From NCBI RefSeq assembly GCF_963677305.1, contig NZ_OY781925.1, positions 1,203,001-1,267,000 of the forward strand: a stretch of DNA of 64,000 nucleotides, written 5' to 3'. The position numbers and the translations under genes were made by a program. The notes beneath the pieces are model-generated. The model made no database searches and was not told the DNA's origin. It saw only the letters and a list, made by a program, of their open reading frames with translations. Source of the DNA: an uncultured Holophaga sp. Its GTDB lineage: Bacteria > Acidobacteriota > Holophagae > Holophagales > Holophagaceae. Below are positions 42,060 to 51,595 of the stretch, one piece after another. Within the stretch, counting starts at the first letter, position 1; every line of letters starts with the position of its first letter.

Positions 42060-44432
42060 ATGCTCTCCCGGGAAGGAATCTGGCACAGAATCAGCAGTTC
42101 CCGCCTCTGGCCCCTGGCCTGGGCCCTGGTACCGGCCTGCGCCCTGCCCTGGGTCCTGCCGGAGGACTGGAGTGGGGTCCTGCCCCTTTGGAGCCAAGTG
42201 GCTGGGTGGCTGCTCATGGGATGCTGCCTCCTGCTTGCCCACTACCGCCTGGGGAGAGGGCCTGCCCTGGCGGTCCTGGTGGGCTGGCTGACCCTCCTGG
42301 GGATGGCCCGGGAGGCGCGCCGGGAGGCAGCCCTGCCTCAGGGGCTGGTGGAGGTGGTGGGCGCCCTGGATGAGCCCTGGCTCCTGCAGGGGGAGCGGCG
42401 CACCGGCCACCTGACTGTGGCGGAGCCCTCCTGGTTGGCGGGCGTGGGGCTCCCCCTCAGTCTGCCCCGGGAGGGGGTGGATCCCCCGGAGCCAGGGGCC
42501 ACGGTGCGCTTCAGAGGGGAGTGGGTCCGGGTCGAACCGGCACCCGCCTTTCTGGGAGAGCGCCCCCTCTGGCGGGCCCGCAGCTCGGGGCGCGCCCGCC
42601 GGGTCCACCTCCGCTCGGCCCTTCTCATGGAGGTGCTGGCTGCACCCCGACCTCCCCCTCTGCTGCGTTTCCGGCTTCTGATCCAACGACGCTTTGAGGC
42701 CCTCGGGCTGCCCCCCGCAGCTCGGGACCTCTGGGGAGCCCTGGCCCTTGGGCTCCCGCCTGCCCGGGACGAGGTGTTCTCGGCCTTCTCGGAGAGCGGG
42801 ACCATCCACACCCTGGTGGTGTCGGGACTCCAGGTGACCCTGGTGATGGTATTGGCCCTCTGGATCTGGGGGCGTCTGCTGGGACGGGGAGGCCCATGGG
42901 CGGCAGCGCTGTCAGGGGTGCTCTATGCCCTGGTGGTGGGCCTCTCCGCTCCCGTCTGGAGGGGGCTGCTGATGGGCCTGGCCTGGATTCTCGGGCGCCA
43001 GACCGGGTGGAAGCTCTCTCCGGTCCTGACCCTGCACGGGGCTCTCCTGGCTTGGCTCCTCACCCACCCTTCCGCCGGGAGTGACCCTGGCTTCCTGCTC
43101 TCCTGGTGGGCCCTCCTGTCCCTGCTCTGGGGTGCAGAGCCTCTGGCAGGGCTCTTTTCTCCTCTCCTGGGACGCCTGGCCATGCCCCTGACGGGGGTGC
43201 TGGCGCCCTGGCTGGCCACCCTCCCCCTTCTGGCCCTCTTCCACGGCTGCATCCCCCTCTACGGCGTGGTGGCCAACATCCTGATCCTCCCGCTCGTGGT
43301 GCTCCTGACGCCTCTCTGCCTGGGACTCCTGGTCCTGCCGGTTCCCAGGCTGGTCCCGGCGGTGGCCGCTGTGCTGGGTTGGACAGGGGAGCATCTTGTG
43401 CCGTGCTTCGCCCGAGTGGTGCCCGTGGCGACGGGGCACCTCTGGCCCTGGCTCCTCCTCTGCCTGGGCTGGATCCTGCTGGCCCACCGCCAGGCCACCC
43501 TGCGCCGGACACGGGCCCTGGCGGTCGGACTCGCCGGAGGGACCCTTGGGCTCCTCGCTTTGGGTGGTACGGGCCGGGCGCCCCGGTGCTTGAGCCTGGA
43601 GAGTGTGGAGGTGGGCCAGGGGGATGCCCTCATCCTGAGGGTTCCGGGGGGTGGGGCGACGGTGGTCGACACCGGGGGGAGTCCCTGGAGCGCCCGGCGT
43701 CTGGTGCGGGTACTGAGCCGCCGGGGGGTACGGGAGCCGGTGCATCTGCTCCTGACCCATCCCCATGGGGACCACGCGGGCGGAGCCTCCACCCTGATGC
43801 GCCTCTGGCCCATGGCCTCCCTCAGGGGAAGTGCCCTGGGTCATCCGGAGCCCTGGTCGTCCTATCTGCCGGAACTGCCGCACGCCTTCGGTCTGCTCCG
43901 CGGGGCCAAATGGAAGCGAGGTGAAGCCGACTTCTCGGTGCGCTGGCCCCCCTGTCCCCTGGTGGTCCCGGATGCCAACATGATGAGCGCGGTCCTACGG
44001 GTGCGCTGGCGCGACCGGGAGCTCTGGCTCATGGGGGATGCCCTGGCCATCCAGGAGGGGGATCTCCTGGACCTGGGAGATCCCGGAGAGGCGCAGCGCC
44101 ACCGACTGCTCAAGCCTGGGCATCACGGTGGGGCAGGGGCCTCCAGCCCTCGCTGGGTTGCAGCCCTCGGTCCCGAGCTCGCCCTGGTGACGGCAGGGCG
44201 CCGGAATCCCTTCGGGCATCCCGACCGGGAGGCCCTGGACCACCTGGCCGCCGTGGGCTGCCAAGTCATGGTGACCGGGGCGCACCGTGGCTTCCGGATC
44301 GAGGCCCTGCCGGGAGGGTGGCAGGTGGAGGGCGGGGATGGCACCCGGGCCTGGGTCAGCCTTCGGCCTTCTCCAGGCCCCTCTCCCAGGTCCGCAGGAA
44401 GTTCTGCCCCCAGATCTTCTCAAGATCCGTAG
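42060..44432 (+). CDS. comEC: DNA internalization-related competence protein ComEC/Rec2
   Basis: ComEC forms the inner-membrane channel for transforming single-stranded DNA. The 790-aa protein has an N-terminal membrane part and OB-like region. The polytopic Competence domain follows (ALALGLPPARDEVFSAFSES, GTIHTLVVSGLQVTL, RGLLMGLAWILGRQTGWKLS, LLSWWALLSLLWG). The C-terminal metallo-beta-lactamase domain includes VVDTGG and LLLTHPHGDHAGG. ATG 42060 follows GGGATGG by 7 nt. The last 20-25 residues (RPSPGPSPRSAGSS...) are low complexity and lie in a 77-nt overlap with the convergent dipeptidase gene. Confidence 0.92.
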   Translation: MLSREGIWHRISSSRLWPLAWALVPACALPWVLPEDWSGVLPLWSQVAGWLLMGCCLLLAHYRLGRGPALAVLVGWLTLLGMAREARREAALPQGLVEVVGALDEPWLLQGERRTGHLTVAEPSWLAGVGLPLSLPREGVDPPEPGATVRFRGEWVRVEPAPAFLGERPLWRARSSGRARRVHLRSALLMEVLAAPRPPPLLRFRLLIQRRFEALGLPPAARDLWGALALGLPPARDEVFSAFSESGTIHTLVVSGLQVTLVMVLALWIWGRLLGRGGPWAAALSGVLYALVVGLSAPVWRGLLMGLAWILGRQTGWKLSPVLTLHGALLAWLLTHPSAGSDPGFLLSWWALLSLLWGAEPLAGLFSPLLGRLAMPLTGVLAPWLATLPLLALFHGCIPLYGVVANILILPLVVLLTPLCLGLLVLPVPRLVPAVAAVLGWTGEHLVPCFARVVPVATGHLWPWLLLCLGWILLAHRQATLRRTRALAVGLAGGTLGLLALGGTGRAPRCLSLESVEVGQGDALILRVPGGGATVVDTGGSPWSARRLVRVLSRRGVREPVHLLLTHPHGDHAGGASTLMRLWPMASLRGSALGHPEPWSSYLPELPHAFGLLRGAKWKRGEADFSVRWPPCPLVVPDANMMSAVLRVRWRDRELWLMGDALAIQEGDLLDLGDPGEAQRHRLLKPGHHGGAGASSPRWVAALGPELALVTAGRRNPFGHPDREALDHLAAVGCQVMVTGAHRGFRIEALPGGWQVEGGDGTRAWVSLRPSPGPSPRSAGSSAPRSSQDP

Positions 44433-45339
44433 GGGGGACGCCGCGGCGGAGGAGCTCCCTGCTGATGGCGGGCAGACCCGCGGCATCGGGGCAGTCCGAG
44501 AGTCCGCCGCCTCCGTCGAAGTCCGAGCCGATGCCCACATGCTCCGCCCCGACCAGATCCAGGGCATGGCAGATGTGGTCCGCAAGGTCGCTGACGGTGG
44601 CCTCCCCATCCCCCGCGCCTTCCCGCAGAAAGGGCCCGTAGGCGCAGATCTGGATCACCCCGCCGCTGGCGGCGAGCTCCCGGATGAGCTCATCAGGGAG
44701 ATTGCGGCGGTGGGCGCAAAGGGCTTTGCAGCTGCTGTGGCTGGCGATGACGGGAGCGGTGGAGCAGGCCAGGGCCTCCCGGACGGTCCGCTCGGAGGCG
44801 TGGCTGATGTCCACCAGAATGCCCAGGCGGTTCAGGCTGCGCACCAGATCACGGCCCACCGGGCTGAGCCCCCGTTCAGGCTCCAGGTTGCTCCCGCAGG
44901 CCCAGTTGGCACCTTGGTGGCAGAGGGTGACGTAGGCCAGACCATGGACGGCCAGACGGTCCAGATCCTCCATGGCGGATCCCAGGGGGTAGCTGTTCTC
45001 CAGGCAGGCCACCAGGGCCCGCCTCCCTTCCCGGAAGAGGGTCAGGACCTCCGCCGGTGTGCGGGCCCGTCCGCAGTGCCCGGGGGTGCGCTCTGCGAGG
45101 TCATCCAGCAGGCCGTACATGGCTTCGGCCCGGGCCAGAGCCACCAACCTGGCCTCCTCCGTGAGCGGGCCCTGGGGCAGGAAAGCGGTGAAGCAGGCGC
45201 TCCAGAGTCCACCTCGGGCCATCCGGGGCAGGTCCAGGCAACAGTGACCAGACTGGTCCTCCAACAGGTCCAGGCCCAGGTCCAAGGCCTTTTCCAGCGT
45301 GTCCACATGGGAGTCCAGGGTGAAGAGGGAGGGAGGCAT
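44356..45339 (-). CDS. Membrane dipeptidase (peptidase M19, renal dipeptidase family)
   Basis: This 327-aa zinc dipeptidase has DSHVD metal ligands near the N-terminus (residues 9-13). Further motifs are ALVACLENSYPLG (bridging Glu), LVDISHASERT, VIASHSSCKAL (His-Ser-x) and HVGIGSDFDGGGG. No signal peptide is visible despite the family name, so it is probably cytoplasmic. Likely cleaves dipeptides including D-amino-acid-containing ones; specificity is inferred. Its 3' end overlaps comEC by 77 nt. Confidence 0.93.
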   Translation of the reverse strand: MPPSLFTLDSHVDTLEKALDLGLDLLEDQSGHCCLDLPRMARGGLWSACFTAFLPQGPLTEEARLVALARAEAMYGLLDDLAERTPGHCGRARTPAEVLTLFREGRRALVACLENSYPLGSAMEDLDRLAVHGLAYVTLCHQGANWACGSNLEPERGLSPVGRDLVRSLNRLGILVDISHASERTVREALACSTAPVIASHSSCKALCAHRRNLPDELIRELAASGGVIQICAYGPFLREGAGDGEATVSDLADHICHALDLVGAEHVGIGSDFDGGGGLSDCPDAAGLPAISRELLRRGVPPTDLEKIWGQNFLRTWERGLEKAEG

Positions 45340-45419
45340 CCCTCCAGTGTGCCCCGAGGTCCTGCCCCGGCGGCTATGAGATACTGACGCTTTGCCTTTT
45401 CCGACCCCAGAAGGACCTC

Positions 45420-46325
45420 ATGGCCCGAAGCAGAAGCATCACCCTCCAGCACCGCATCGAATTCGCGCTTTTCCGGGGTGCCCTGGCGGTGATGCGGGCC
45501 CTCACCTGGCGGGCTGCCTTCCGGGTGGGCGCCGGCCTGGGCAGGCTCTTCTGGCTGCTGGACCCCCACCACCGGCGCATCGTCCGCGCCAACCTGCGCT
45601 CCACCGACATGGAGCTGACCGAGGGGGAGATCCGGCAGCTCACCCGGCAGTGCTTTGCCAACTTCGGCTCCATGCTCTTCTCCACCCTGCGCATGCTCAC
45701 CTTGAGTCCGGAGGCCATCCGGCGGCTGGTCCGCATCGAGGGGCTGGAACACTTTGATGCGGCCCTGGCAGAGGGAAAGGGCGCCATCGGCCTGACGGGG
45801 CACTTCGGCCACTGGGAGCTGATGGCCCTGGCCCTGAGCATGGAGGGTAGGACCCTGGCCGTGATCGGCCGTGAGCTGGACAATCCCCTGTTGGAGCCCT
45901 TTCTGCGTGAGCTGCGGGGGCGCTTCGGCAACACGGTCCTGGCCAAGGACGGAGCGGTGCGGGAGTCTCTCAAGGCCCTCAAGCGCAATCAGGTCGTGGG
46001 CTTCCTTCTGGATCAGGACGCGGGTCGCAATGGCGTCTTCGCCCGCTTCTTCGGGCGCTGGGCCTCGACCTTCCCCACGGCCGGGATGCTGGCCACCCGC
46101 TATGACCTCCCGGTGCTGCCCATCTTCAACCGCGTCCACGCAGACGGCACCCTCACCGTCCACATCAGGGCTCCCTTCCACGCTCCGAAGAGCGGTGACC
46201 CCGAGGCGGACACCCTCCAGGCCACCCGCCTGATGACCCGCTGCATCGAGGACGAAGTGCGGCAGGATCCCGCTTGGTGGTTCTGGATGCATCGGCGCTT
46301 CAAGACGGCTCCACAGGATGCATAG
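45420..46325 (+). CDS. Lysophospholipid/lipid A acyltransferase, LpxL/HtrB-like
   Basis: A 301-aa inner-membrane acyltransferase with the catalytic HFGHWE motif (H-x4-E/D), an N-terminal hydrophobic region, DQDAGRNGVFARFFGRWAST and the terminal RQDPAWWFWMHRRFK segment typical of late lipid A acyltransferases. AAGGA precedes the ATG. It borders the polysaccharide cluster, consistent with outer-membrane LPS synthesis. Confidence 0.92.
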   Translation: MARSRSITLQHRIEFALFRGALAVMRALTWRAAFRVGAGLGRLFWLLDPHHRRIVRANLRSTDMELTEGEIRQLTRQCFANFGSMLFSTLRMLTLSPEAIRRLVRIEGLEHFDAALAEGKGAIGLTGHFGHWELMALALSMEGRTLAVIGRELDNPLLEPFLRELRGRFGNTVLAKDGAVRESLKALKRNQVVGFLLDQDAGRNGVFARFFGRWASTFPTAGMLATRYDLPVLPIFNRVHADGTLTVHIRAPFHAPKSGDPEADTLQATRLMTRCIEDEVRQDPAWWFWMHRRFKTAPQDA

Positions 46326-46411
46326 GCCAGACTTCCCTCATGCGCCGGAAGCCGAAGGATACGGATCGCCACTGAGCCTGCACCTCCTCATGGGACTGTT
46401 CCCAGCAGCAG

Positions 46412-47491
46412 TCATCGCTGACGCGGGTTTCCCCACTTTCTCCTGAGGCGAAGTGCCTCACGTTTGATGCGGATCCACCGCTGGTGCAAGGCATCCCTGA
46501 GGTGCCCCCTCAGGGTTGCCAGGTCAGGGGTGAAGATGGGGGTGTTGTAGGCGACAGTCCCCGCTTTTCTTTGCGTCTTCTCCACGAAAAGCGCCAGCTG
46601 ATCCCAGAAGATCTCATAACCCTTGAGGTAGTTCTCGATCCCCGCGGGAAGGGTCTGCTTGGCCTTTTCCAGCTCTTCCGGGCTTGTTCCCCAGGCGTAG
46701 CCTTCCTTGCCGACCTCCTTGTTGCCGATCCAGCGGTCGAAGTGCTCGTTGGGGATGAGGACAGCAGGACATCCACAGAGCACGGCCTCAGTGGAGAGGG
46801 CCGTATTCTCATAGGCGTAGAACACTTCTGCACGCCGGAGCATGTCCGCGATCTGCCCTGGTGTGGGGGAGCCCGGGCCGTTCCGGGTGATCTCCCGGCT
46901 GGTCGCAGTGATGGGGAGGCGCTTGCCCTTGTATTTGGATGCGTAGAAGCAGCTGCCCTCCCGGGGCTGATCCTCCACAGGGGGGTGGAAGATCCGGGTG
47001 TCGATGGTGGGCATGTAGAGTACTTGGTCCGGATGTCCCGCTGCCTCCGCCAGCTCGCTGGAATAGCCGAAAACCAGCTCCTCCGGTGCGTAGGAAGTGT
47101 CACCTCCGAGCAGTCCTGGGAAATTCAGCACCCAGCGGGCCACCACCGGGGCCTTGAGGGGATTGCCGGAGACGGTCTCGGGGTAGACGACGATCGGAGT
47201 GATCCCGCGGGCGGCGTGGTAGCGGGCGACCTCGTGGGTGAGGAGGGGGGTTCTCAGCTCGGGATGGGTCCAGCCCGGTTTGGATGGATGGGGGAGAGGC
47301 GTGATGTAGGCCTCCTGTCCGATCCGGTTCAGGCCGTGGCATAGGAGGTGCAGAGCCCTGATGCCTGCCGAGGTGGTGGTGAATCGGCGGGCAGAGATGT
47401 AGTAGGGGTGGGTGGGCTGGCTGGAGGGATAGATCAGCTTGGGGGCGTACCGCTGCCAGATGTCCGCCACGAGGGGAGAGGCTGTACTCAT
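46412..47491 (-). CDS. Putative glycosyltransferase of the rhamnose/O-antigen cluster
   Basis: This 359-aa protein has a GT-B-like C-terminal half (ADMLRRAEVFYAYENTALSTEAVLCGCPAVLIPNE). N-terminal segments (YYISARRFTTTSAGIRALHLLCHGLN, IVVYPETVSGNP) recall WavQ-like transferases of LPS outer cores. The ATG overlaps the rmlB stop, so it is the last gene of the rml operon. Donor and acceptor unknown; the rml genes suggest rhamnose, but that is inference. Confidence 0.75.
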   Translation of the reverse strand: MSTASPLVADIWQRYAPKLIYPSSQPTHPYYISARRFTTTSAGIRALHLLCHGLNRIGQEAYITPLPHPSKPGWTHPELRTPLLTHEVARYHAARGITPIVVYPETVSGNPLKAPVVARWVLNFPGLLGGDTSYAPEELVFGYSSELAEAAGHPDQVLYMPTIDTRIFHPPVEDQPREGSCFYASKYKGKRLPITATSREITRNGPGSPTPGQIADMLRRAEVFYAYENTALSTEAVLCGCPAVLIPNEHFDRWIGNKEVGKEGYAWGTSPEELEKAKQTLPAGIENYLKGYEIFWDQLALFVEKTQRKAGTVAYNTPIFTPDLATLRGHLRDALHQRWIRIKREALRLRRKWGNPRQR

Positions 47492-48471
47492 GCGGGCTCA
47501 CCCCCGAGGTACCAGCTGATGGTGTTCTGGAGATGGGTCGGGAAATCCCCTGAGGGAGCCCATCCTAGCTCCCGATGGACTTTGGACGCATCGATGGCGT
47601 AGCGCCGGTCATGCCCAGCCCGATCCTGGACAAAGGTCAGCAGCCTGCGGCTCGTCCCTTCGGCTCTTTCCAAGTGCTGATCCACCAGATCACAGAGCAG
47701 GTGGAGCAAATCGAGGTTCTTCCACTCATTGTTGCCGCCGATGCAGTAGGTCTCGCCGGGCCTGCCTTGGGCGATCACGGTCTCAAGGGCGGCGCAGTGG
47801 TCCTCCACGTAGAGCCAGTCCCGCACGTTCTGGCCGTCACCATAGACCGGAATGGGCTCCCCGGCCGCCATGCGGCTGATGGCCAGAGGGATCAGCTTCT
47901 CTCTGTGCTGGCGGGGGCCGAAGTTGTTCGAGCAGTTGGTGGTCAGGGTCGGCAGGCCGTAGGTGTGGTGGTAGGCCCGCACCAGGTGGTCGCTCCCGGC
48001 CTTGCTGGCGCTGTAGGGGCTGTTGGGGGCGTAGGCCATCTCCTCGTGGAACTTCCCGTCTGCCCCCAAGGAACCGTAAACCTCGTCAGTGGAGACATGG
48101 AGGAATCGGCATCCCGGGTCTCCCGCCCAGGCCTCCCGGGAGGCATCCAGCAGAGCGAAGGTCCCCACCACATTGGTCTCGATGAAGGCCCCGGGGCCGG
48201 TGATGCTGTTGTCCACATGGCTCTCGGCGGCGAAGTGGACGAGCTTGCGGACCTGGTGGCGCTCCAGGAGGTGCAGCACCAGTTCCCCGTTCCGGATGTC
48301 ACCCCTGACCAGTTCCACCCGATCAAGCCCTTCGAGGTGCTCCGGGTCTGCCGCATAGGTCAGCTTGTCCAGTACCAGGATCCGGTCCTCAGGGTGGTTC
48401 CGGTGCCAGCGGTGCACGAAGTTGGAGCCGATGAACCCGGCGCCGCCCGTCACGAGAATGGTTTCAGCCAT
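47488..48471 (-). CDS. rmlB: dTDP-glucose 4,6-dehydratase
   Basis: Second enzyme of dTDP-L-rhamnose synthesis. The 327-aa SDR protein has the NAD loop VTGGAGFIGSNFV, the catalytic region HVSTDEVYGSL and YSASKAGSDHLVRAY (YxxxK), TNCSNNFGPRQHREKLIP and VRDWLYVEDHC. ATG 48471 gives MAETILVTGGAG; earlier in-frame codons add an unconserved tail. It lies 2 nt after rmlD. Confidence 0.96.
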   Translation of the reverse strand: MAETILVTGGAGFIGSNFVHRWHRNHPEDRILVLDKLTYAADPEHLEGLDRVELVRGDIRNGELVLHLLERHQVRKLVHFAAESHVDNSITGPGAFIETNVVGTFALLDASREAWAGDPGCRFLHVSTDEVYGSLGADGKFHEEMAYAPNSPYSASKAGSDHLVRAYHHTYGLPTLTTNCSNNFGPRQHREKLIPLAISRMAAGEPIPVYGDGQNVRDWLYVEDHCAALETVIAQGRPGETYCIGGNNEWKNLDLLHLLCDLVDQHLERAEGTSRRLLTFVQDRAGHDRRYAIDASKVHRELGWAPSGDFPTHLQNTISWYLGGEPA

Positions 48472-48473
48472 GT

Positions 48474-49319
48474 TCAGTCCTGTCCTTTTCGCATATCCGC
48501 GATGACCTCGGCCAGCGCCTCCTGCCAATCGGGCATGAGGTCTGTTCCCAGATCCCTGCGATGGTGCCCGTCCAGCACGGAATAGGCTGGGCGTCTGGCC
48601 GGGGTGGGGTATTCGGTGGTGCTGCAGGGGCTCAGGTCCGCCTGAATGCCGCTCTGGCGGAAGATCTCAACGGCAAAGCCGTGCCAGGTCGTCTCCCCGC
48701 TGCAGGTGGCGTGGACCAGCCCCTGCCAGCCCTCCTCGGCGGCCACCCTGAGCTGCCGGGCCAGTGCGCGACAGGTGGTGGGAGTGCCTTTCTGATCGTC
48801 CACCACCCGGAGGCTTCGACCCTGGGCGGCGGCGTTGAGCATGGTGAGGAAGAAGTTCTTCCCCCAGGCATCATAGAGCCAAGCGGTGCGGGCGATGAGG
48901 TGCCTGCCCGCCCGCGCGGCGTTCTGCTCCCCCAGGAGCTTGGATCGGCCATAGGTTGAGACGGGATGCGTGGGGTCGCTCTCCCGGTAGGGCCGGATCC
49001 CGGTGCCATCGAAGACGTAGTCCGTGCTGACCTGGATGAGCAGGGCCCCGCTCTCATCCGCGGCCTCAGCGAGCCAGCCCACGGCCTCGCCGTTGATGAG
49101 GGTGGCCAGGGCCTCCTCCGACTCGCAGCGGTCCACCTGGGTGAAGGCGGCGGCGTTGAGGATCACCTGGGGGCGGGTGCTGAGGATGGCTGAGTGCACG
49201 GAGGCGCGGTCGGCAAGATTGAAGGCGGACTCCTCAGGGCAGAGCAGCTCGTGTCCGACCCAGGTCTCCCGGATGGCCCGGGCCAGCTGGCCGGCTCCCC
49301 CGGCGATGAGAACCCGCAT
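48474..49319 (-). CDS. rmlD: dTDP-4-dehydrorhamnose reductase
   Basis: Last enzyme of the pathway (NAD(P)H reduction of the 4-keto group). The 281-aa protein has the nucleotide loop AGGAGQLARAI, STDYVFDGTG, YGRSKLLGEQ (YxxxK) and TAWLYDAWGKNFFLTML. Its ATG overlaps the end of the rmlC-like gene by one base. Confidence 0.95.
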   Translation of the reverse strand: MRVLIAGGAGQLARAIRETWVGHELLCPEESAFNLADRASVHSAILSTRPQVILNAAAFTQVDRCESEEALATLINGEAVGWLAEAADESGALLIQVSTDYVFDGTGIRPYRESDPTHPVSTYGRSKLLGEQNAARAGRHLIARTAWLYDAWGKNFFLTMLNAAAQGRSLRVVDDQKGTPTTCRALARQLRVAAEEGWQGLVHATCSGETTWHGFAVEIFRQSGIQADLSPCSTTEYPTPARRPAYSVLDGHHRRDLGTDLMPDWQEALAEVIADMRKGQD

Positions 49320-49819
49320 CAGAGGTGCACCCGCCGTGCCAGCTCGTCCTTCACAAAGGGGTTCTCCGGATCTGCCTCATGGCGGATCTCATCCACCGGC
49401 GACTTCTTGCCCTCGCCTGCGAAGAGCTGGTTGGGGGCGTTGAAGACCCAACCTGGCTCGTGGCTGATGCAGCGGTAGCAGTGGACCACGCCCTTGGGCA
49501 CGATCACCGATCCGGGGTTGTTGATCCCCATCATCAGTTCCATGCGGTTGCCGTAGCTGGGACTCTGGGGGCGGTTGTCCCAGAGAGTCACCTTGAAGTC
49601 GCCAGGACCCACCCAGGCGAAGAGATCCGCCTGATCTGCATGCTCGTGGGGGCCGCGCAGGACCCCGGGCAGGGTGATGCTGATGTAGGCCATGGTGGGA
49701 TGGAATTCCCGGGCCACCTCGTCGTGCCGGAAGAGCTCCGCCAGCCAGCCGCGCTCATCCGTGAACTTCCGGATCGGTGTGACCACCACGCCTTCGATGT
49801 TGCCTTTCCTGATCTCCAC
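49319..49819 (-). CDS. rmlC: dTDP-4-dehydrorhamnose 3,5-epimerase family protein
   Basis: A 166-aa cupin. FTDERGWLAELFR, LPGVLRGPHEHADQADLF (first His region), WDNRPQSPSYGNRMELMM and VIVPKGVVHCYRCIS follow the RmlC order. The sequence differs from canonical RmlC (RGLHxQ is RGPHEH), placing it in a divergent epimerase branch, but the rml operon position supports the pathway role. GTG start at 49819 after GGGAGGAG. Confidence 0.85.
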   Translation of the reverse strand: MEIRKGNIEGVVVTPIRKFTDERGWLAELFRHDEVAREFHPTMAYISITLPGVLRGPHEHADQADLFAWVGPGDFKVTLWDNRPQSPSYGNRMELMMGINNPGSVIVPKGVVHCYRCISHEPGWVFNAPNQLFAGEGKKSPVDEIRHEADPENPFVKDELARRVHL

Positions 49820-49834
49820 TGCTCCTCCCGACTG

Positions 49835-50563
49835 CTACTTGGAAAAGGGGGCTGGCAGGCTTCCGGCCAGTTCGTTGGCGTGCGCGAGGCTGGGGAAGGT
49901 TCCCGCATCGGTCCACCAGCCCTTGAAGGTCCCGAAGCTCATCTGGCCTTGCCCGATGTAGACGTTGTTTACATCCGTGATCTCGAGTTCGCCTCGTCCC
50001 GAGGGTTTGATGGTTCGGATGATGTTGAAGACCTCCGCATCGTAGAAGTAGATCCCCGTGACGGCCAGATCCGATTTGGGAGCCCTGGGCTTCTCCTCGA
50101 TGGAGGCGATGCGATCCCCGGCCAGCTCCGCCACGCCGTAGCGCTGGGGGTCGTGGACAGCCTTGAGCAGGATGCGGGCGCCCTTGCCCTGGTGTTTGAA
50201 TGCAGCCACCTCGACCGCAAGGTCATCCTGGAAGACGTTGTCCCCCAGGATGACGCACACCGGCGAGCCGCCCGCGAAGTTCTCGGCAAGGCCCAGGGCC
50301 TGGGCGATGCCGCCTGCCTCGTCCTGGACCTTGTAAGTGAACCGGCAGCCGAAGTCCTTGCCGCTGCCCAGGAGGGCCACCACATCCCCCATGTGTTCGG
50401 TGCCGGTGACGATGAGTATTTCTTTGATACCCGCCTGTTTCAGCTTCCAGACCGGGTGCCAGATCATGGGGACCTGGCCGACGGGGAGGAGATGCTTGTT
50501 GGTGACCTTGGTCAGGGGGAAGAGTCGGGATCCCGTGCCTCCCGCAAGAATCACCCCTTTCAT
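49835..50563 (-). CDS. rmlA: Glucose-1-phosphate thymidylyltransferase
   Basis: First enzyme of dTDP-rhamnose synthesis. The 242-aa nucleotidyltransferase has MKGVILAGGTGSRLFPLTKV, the activated Lys region, YKVQDEAGGIAQALGLAE, VILGDNVF, SIEEKPRAPKS and TFKGWWTDAGTFPSL. It is of the short RmlA type. GGAG lies 7 nt before ATG 50563. First gene of the operon rmlA-C-D-B-glycosyltransferase. Confidence 0.95.
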   Translation of the reverse strand: MKGVILAGGTGSRLFPLTKVTNKHLLPVGQVPMIWHPVWKLKQAGIKEILIVTGTEHMGDVVALLGSGKDFGCRFTYKVQDEAGGIAQALGLAENFAGGSPVCVILGDNVFQDDLAVEVAAFKHQGKGARILLKAVHDPQRYGVAELAGDRIASIEEKPRAPKSDLAVTGIYFYDAEVFNIIRTIKPSGRGELEITDVNNVYIGQGQMSFGTFKGWWTDAGTFPSLAHANELAGSLPAPFSK

Positions 50564-50653
50564 AATCGACTCCTTCTGGTCACTGGAGTTGTTATTCTCC
50601 GTCATGGCATACCGTATAGGCAAGATCGCGGGCGGAGCGTACCGGAGGGCTGG

Positions 50654-51595
50654 ATGAATGGGGTTCTGCAGGTGAGTGCAGTGCTGCCCAACTACAATGG
50701 GGCGGGCTTGCTGCAGGAAAATCTACCTTCGGTACTGGAGGCCCTTAGAGCCTGGGGTGGAAGCTGGGAGCTGATTGTGGTGGATGATGCCAGCACTGAC
50801 GGCAGTGTGGAACTGTTGCGGCAAGTGTTCCCGGAGGTCCGGGTGGTGGTCAACGAATGCAATCTGGGGTTTCCGGGGACCTGCAACCGTGGCTTTTCCC
50901 TTGCCGAGGCCCCCATCGTTCTCTGCATCAACACGGATGTCCGTGTGGACCCGGAGGCCATCGCGCCGCTTCTTGCGCCCTTCGAGGACGGGGATGTCTT
51001 TGCGGTGGTTCCCAACGTGCTGGTGGAGCGGGAAGGGATCAACCAAGGGGTATTGACCAGCGGCTTCCGGAAGGGTTTCGTGAAGGCCCGTTTCTGGAAG
51101 CTGGGAAACCCTTCCGCCAGGCGGGAGATCATCTACGCGGTTGGAGCCTGCGTGGCCTATCGGGCGGATCGGTTGAGGGTGCTGGGAGGGTATTCGGAGC
51201 TCTACGCCCCCTATCTCTTCGAGGACTTCGATCTCTCCTACCGGGCCTGGAAGCGGGGCTGGTCGAGCGTCTATGAGCCCGCCTCCACGGTGCACCACTT
51301 CTCCAATGGCACCCTTTCCAGGGAGAAGAAGCGCAAACGGAGGATCATCTATTTCCGAAACCGTTTCATCTTCCATTGGAGCAACCTGACTGACCCGGAT
51401 CTGGTCCTGGCCAACCTCTTCCACACGGCTCTGCGGCTGGCTCTGAGTTGGCTCTGGCTGGATACGGCCTACTATGCTTCGTTCTGGAGTGCCTTCAGGG
51501 GATTGGGCGCCATCCGCAGGCTGAGGGGCACCGCGAGGGCCCATCTGCGTCTAAGCGACAGGGAGGTTCTGCGCCGGACCGGGGATGCCCATTAG
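50654..51595 (+). CDS. Glycosyltransferase family 2
   Basis: A 313-aa GT-A enzyme with SAVLPNYNGAGLLQENLPSVL, ELIVVDDASTDGSVELLR, the DxD-like motif CINTDVRVDPEAI and the acceptor motif APYLFEDFDLSYRAWKRGW (ED-x-D). A C-terminal hydrophobic region follows. It resembles rhamnosyltransferase-type GT2 proteins, fitting the rml genes. CGGAGGG precedes ATG 50654. Divergent from rmlA and overlapping the convergent GT4 gene by 45 nt. Confidence 0.88.
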   Translation: MNGVLQVSAVLPNYNGAGLLQENLPSVLEALRAWGGSWELIVVDDASTDGSVELLRQVFPEVRVVVNECNLGFPGTCNRGFSLAEAPIVLCINTDVRVDPEAIAPLLAPFEDGDVFAVVPNVLVEREGINQGVLTSGFRKGFVKARFWKLGNPSARREIIYAVGACVAYRADRLRVLGGYSELYAPYLFEDFDLSYRAWKRGWSSVYEPASTVHHFSNGTLSREKKRKRRIIYFRNRFIFHWSNLTDPDLVLANLFHTALRLALSWLWLDTAYYASFWSAFRGLGAIRRLRGTARAHLRLSDREVLRRTGDAH

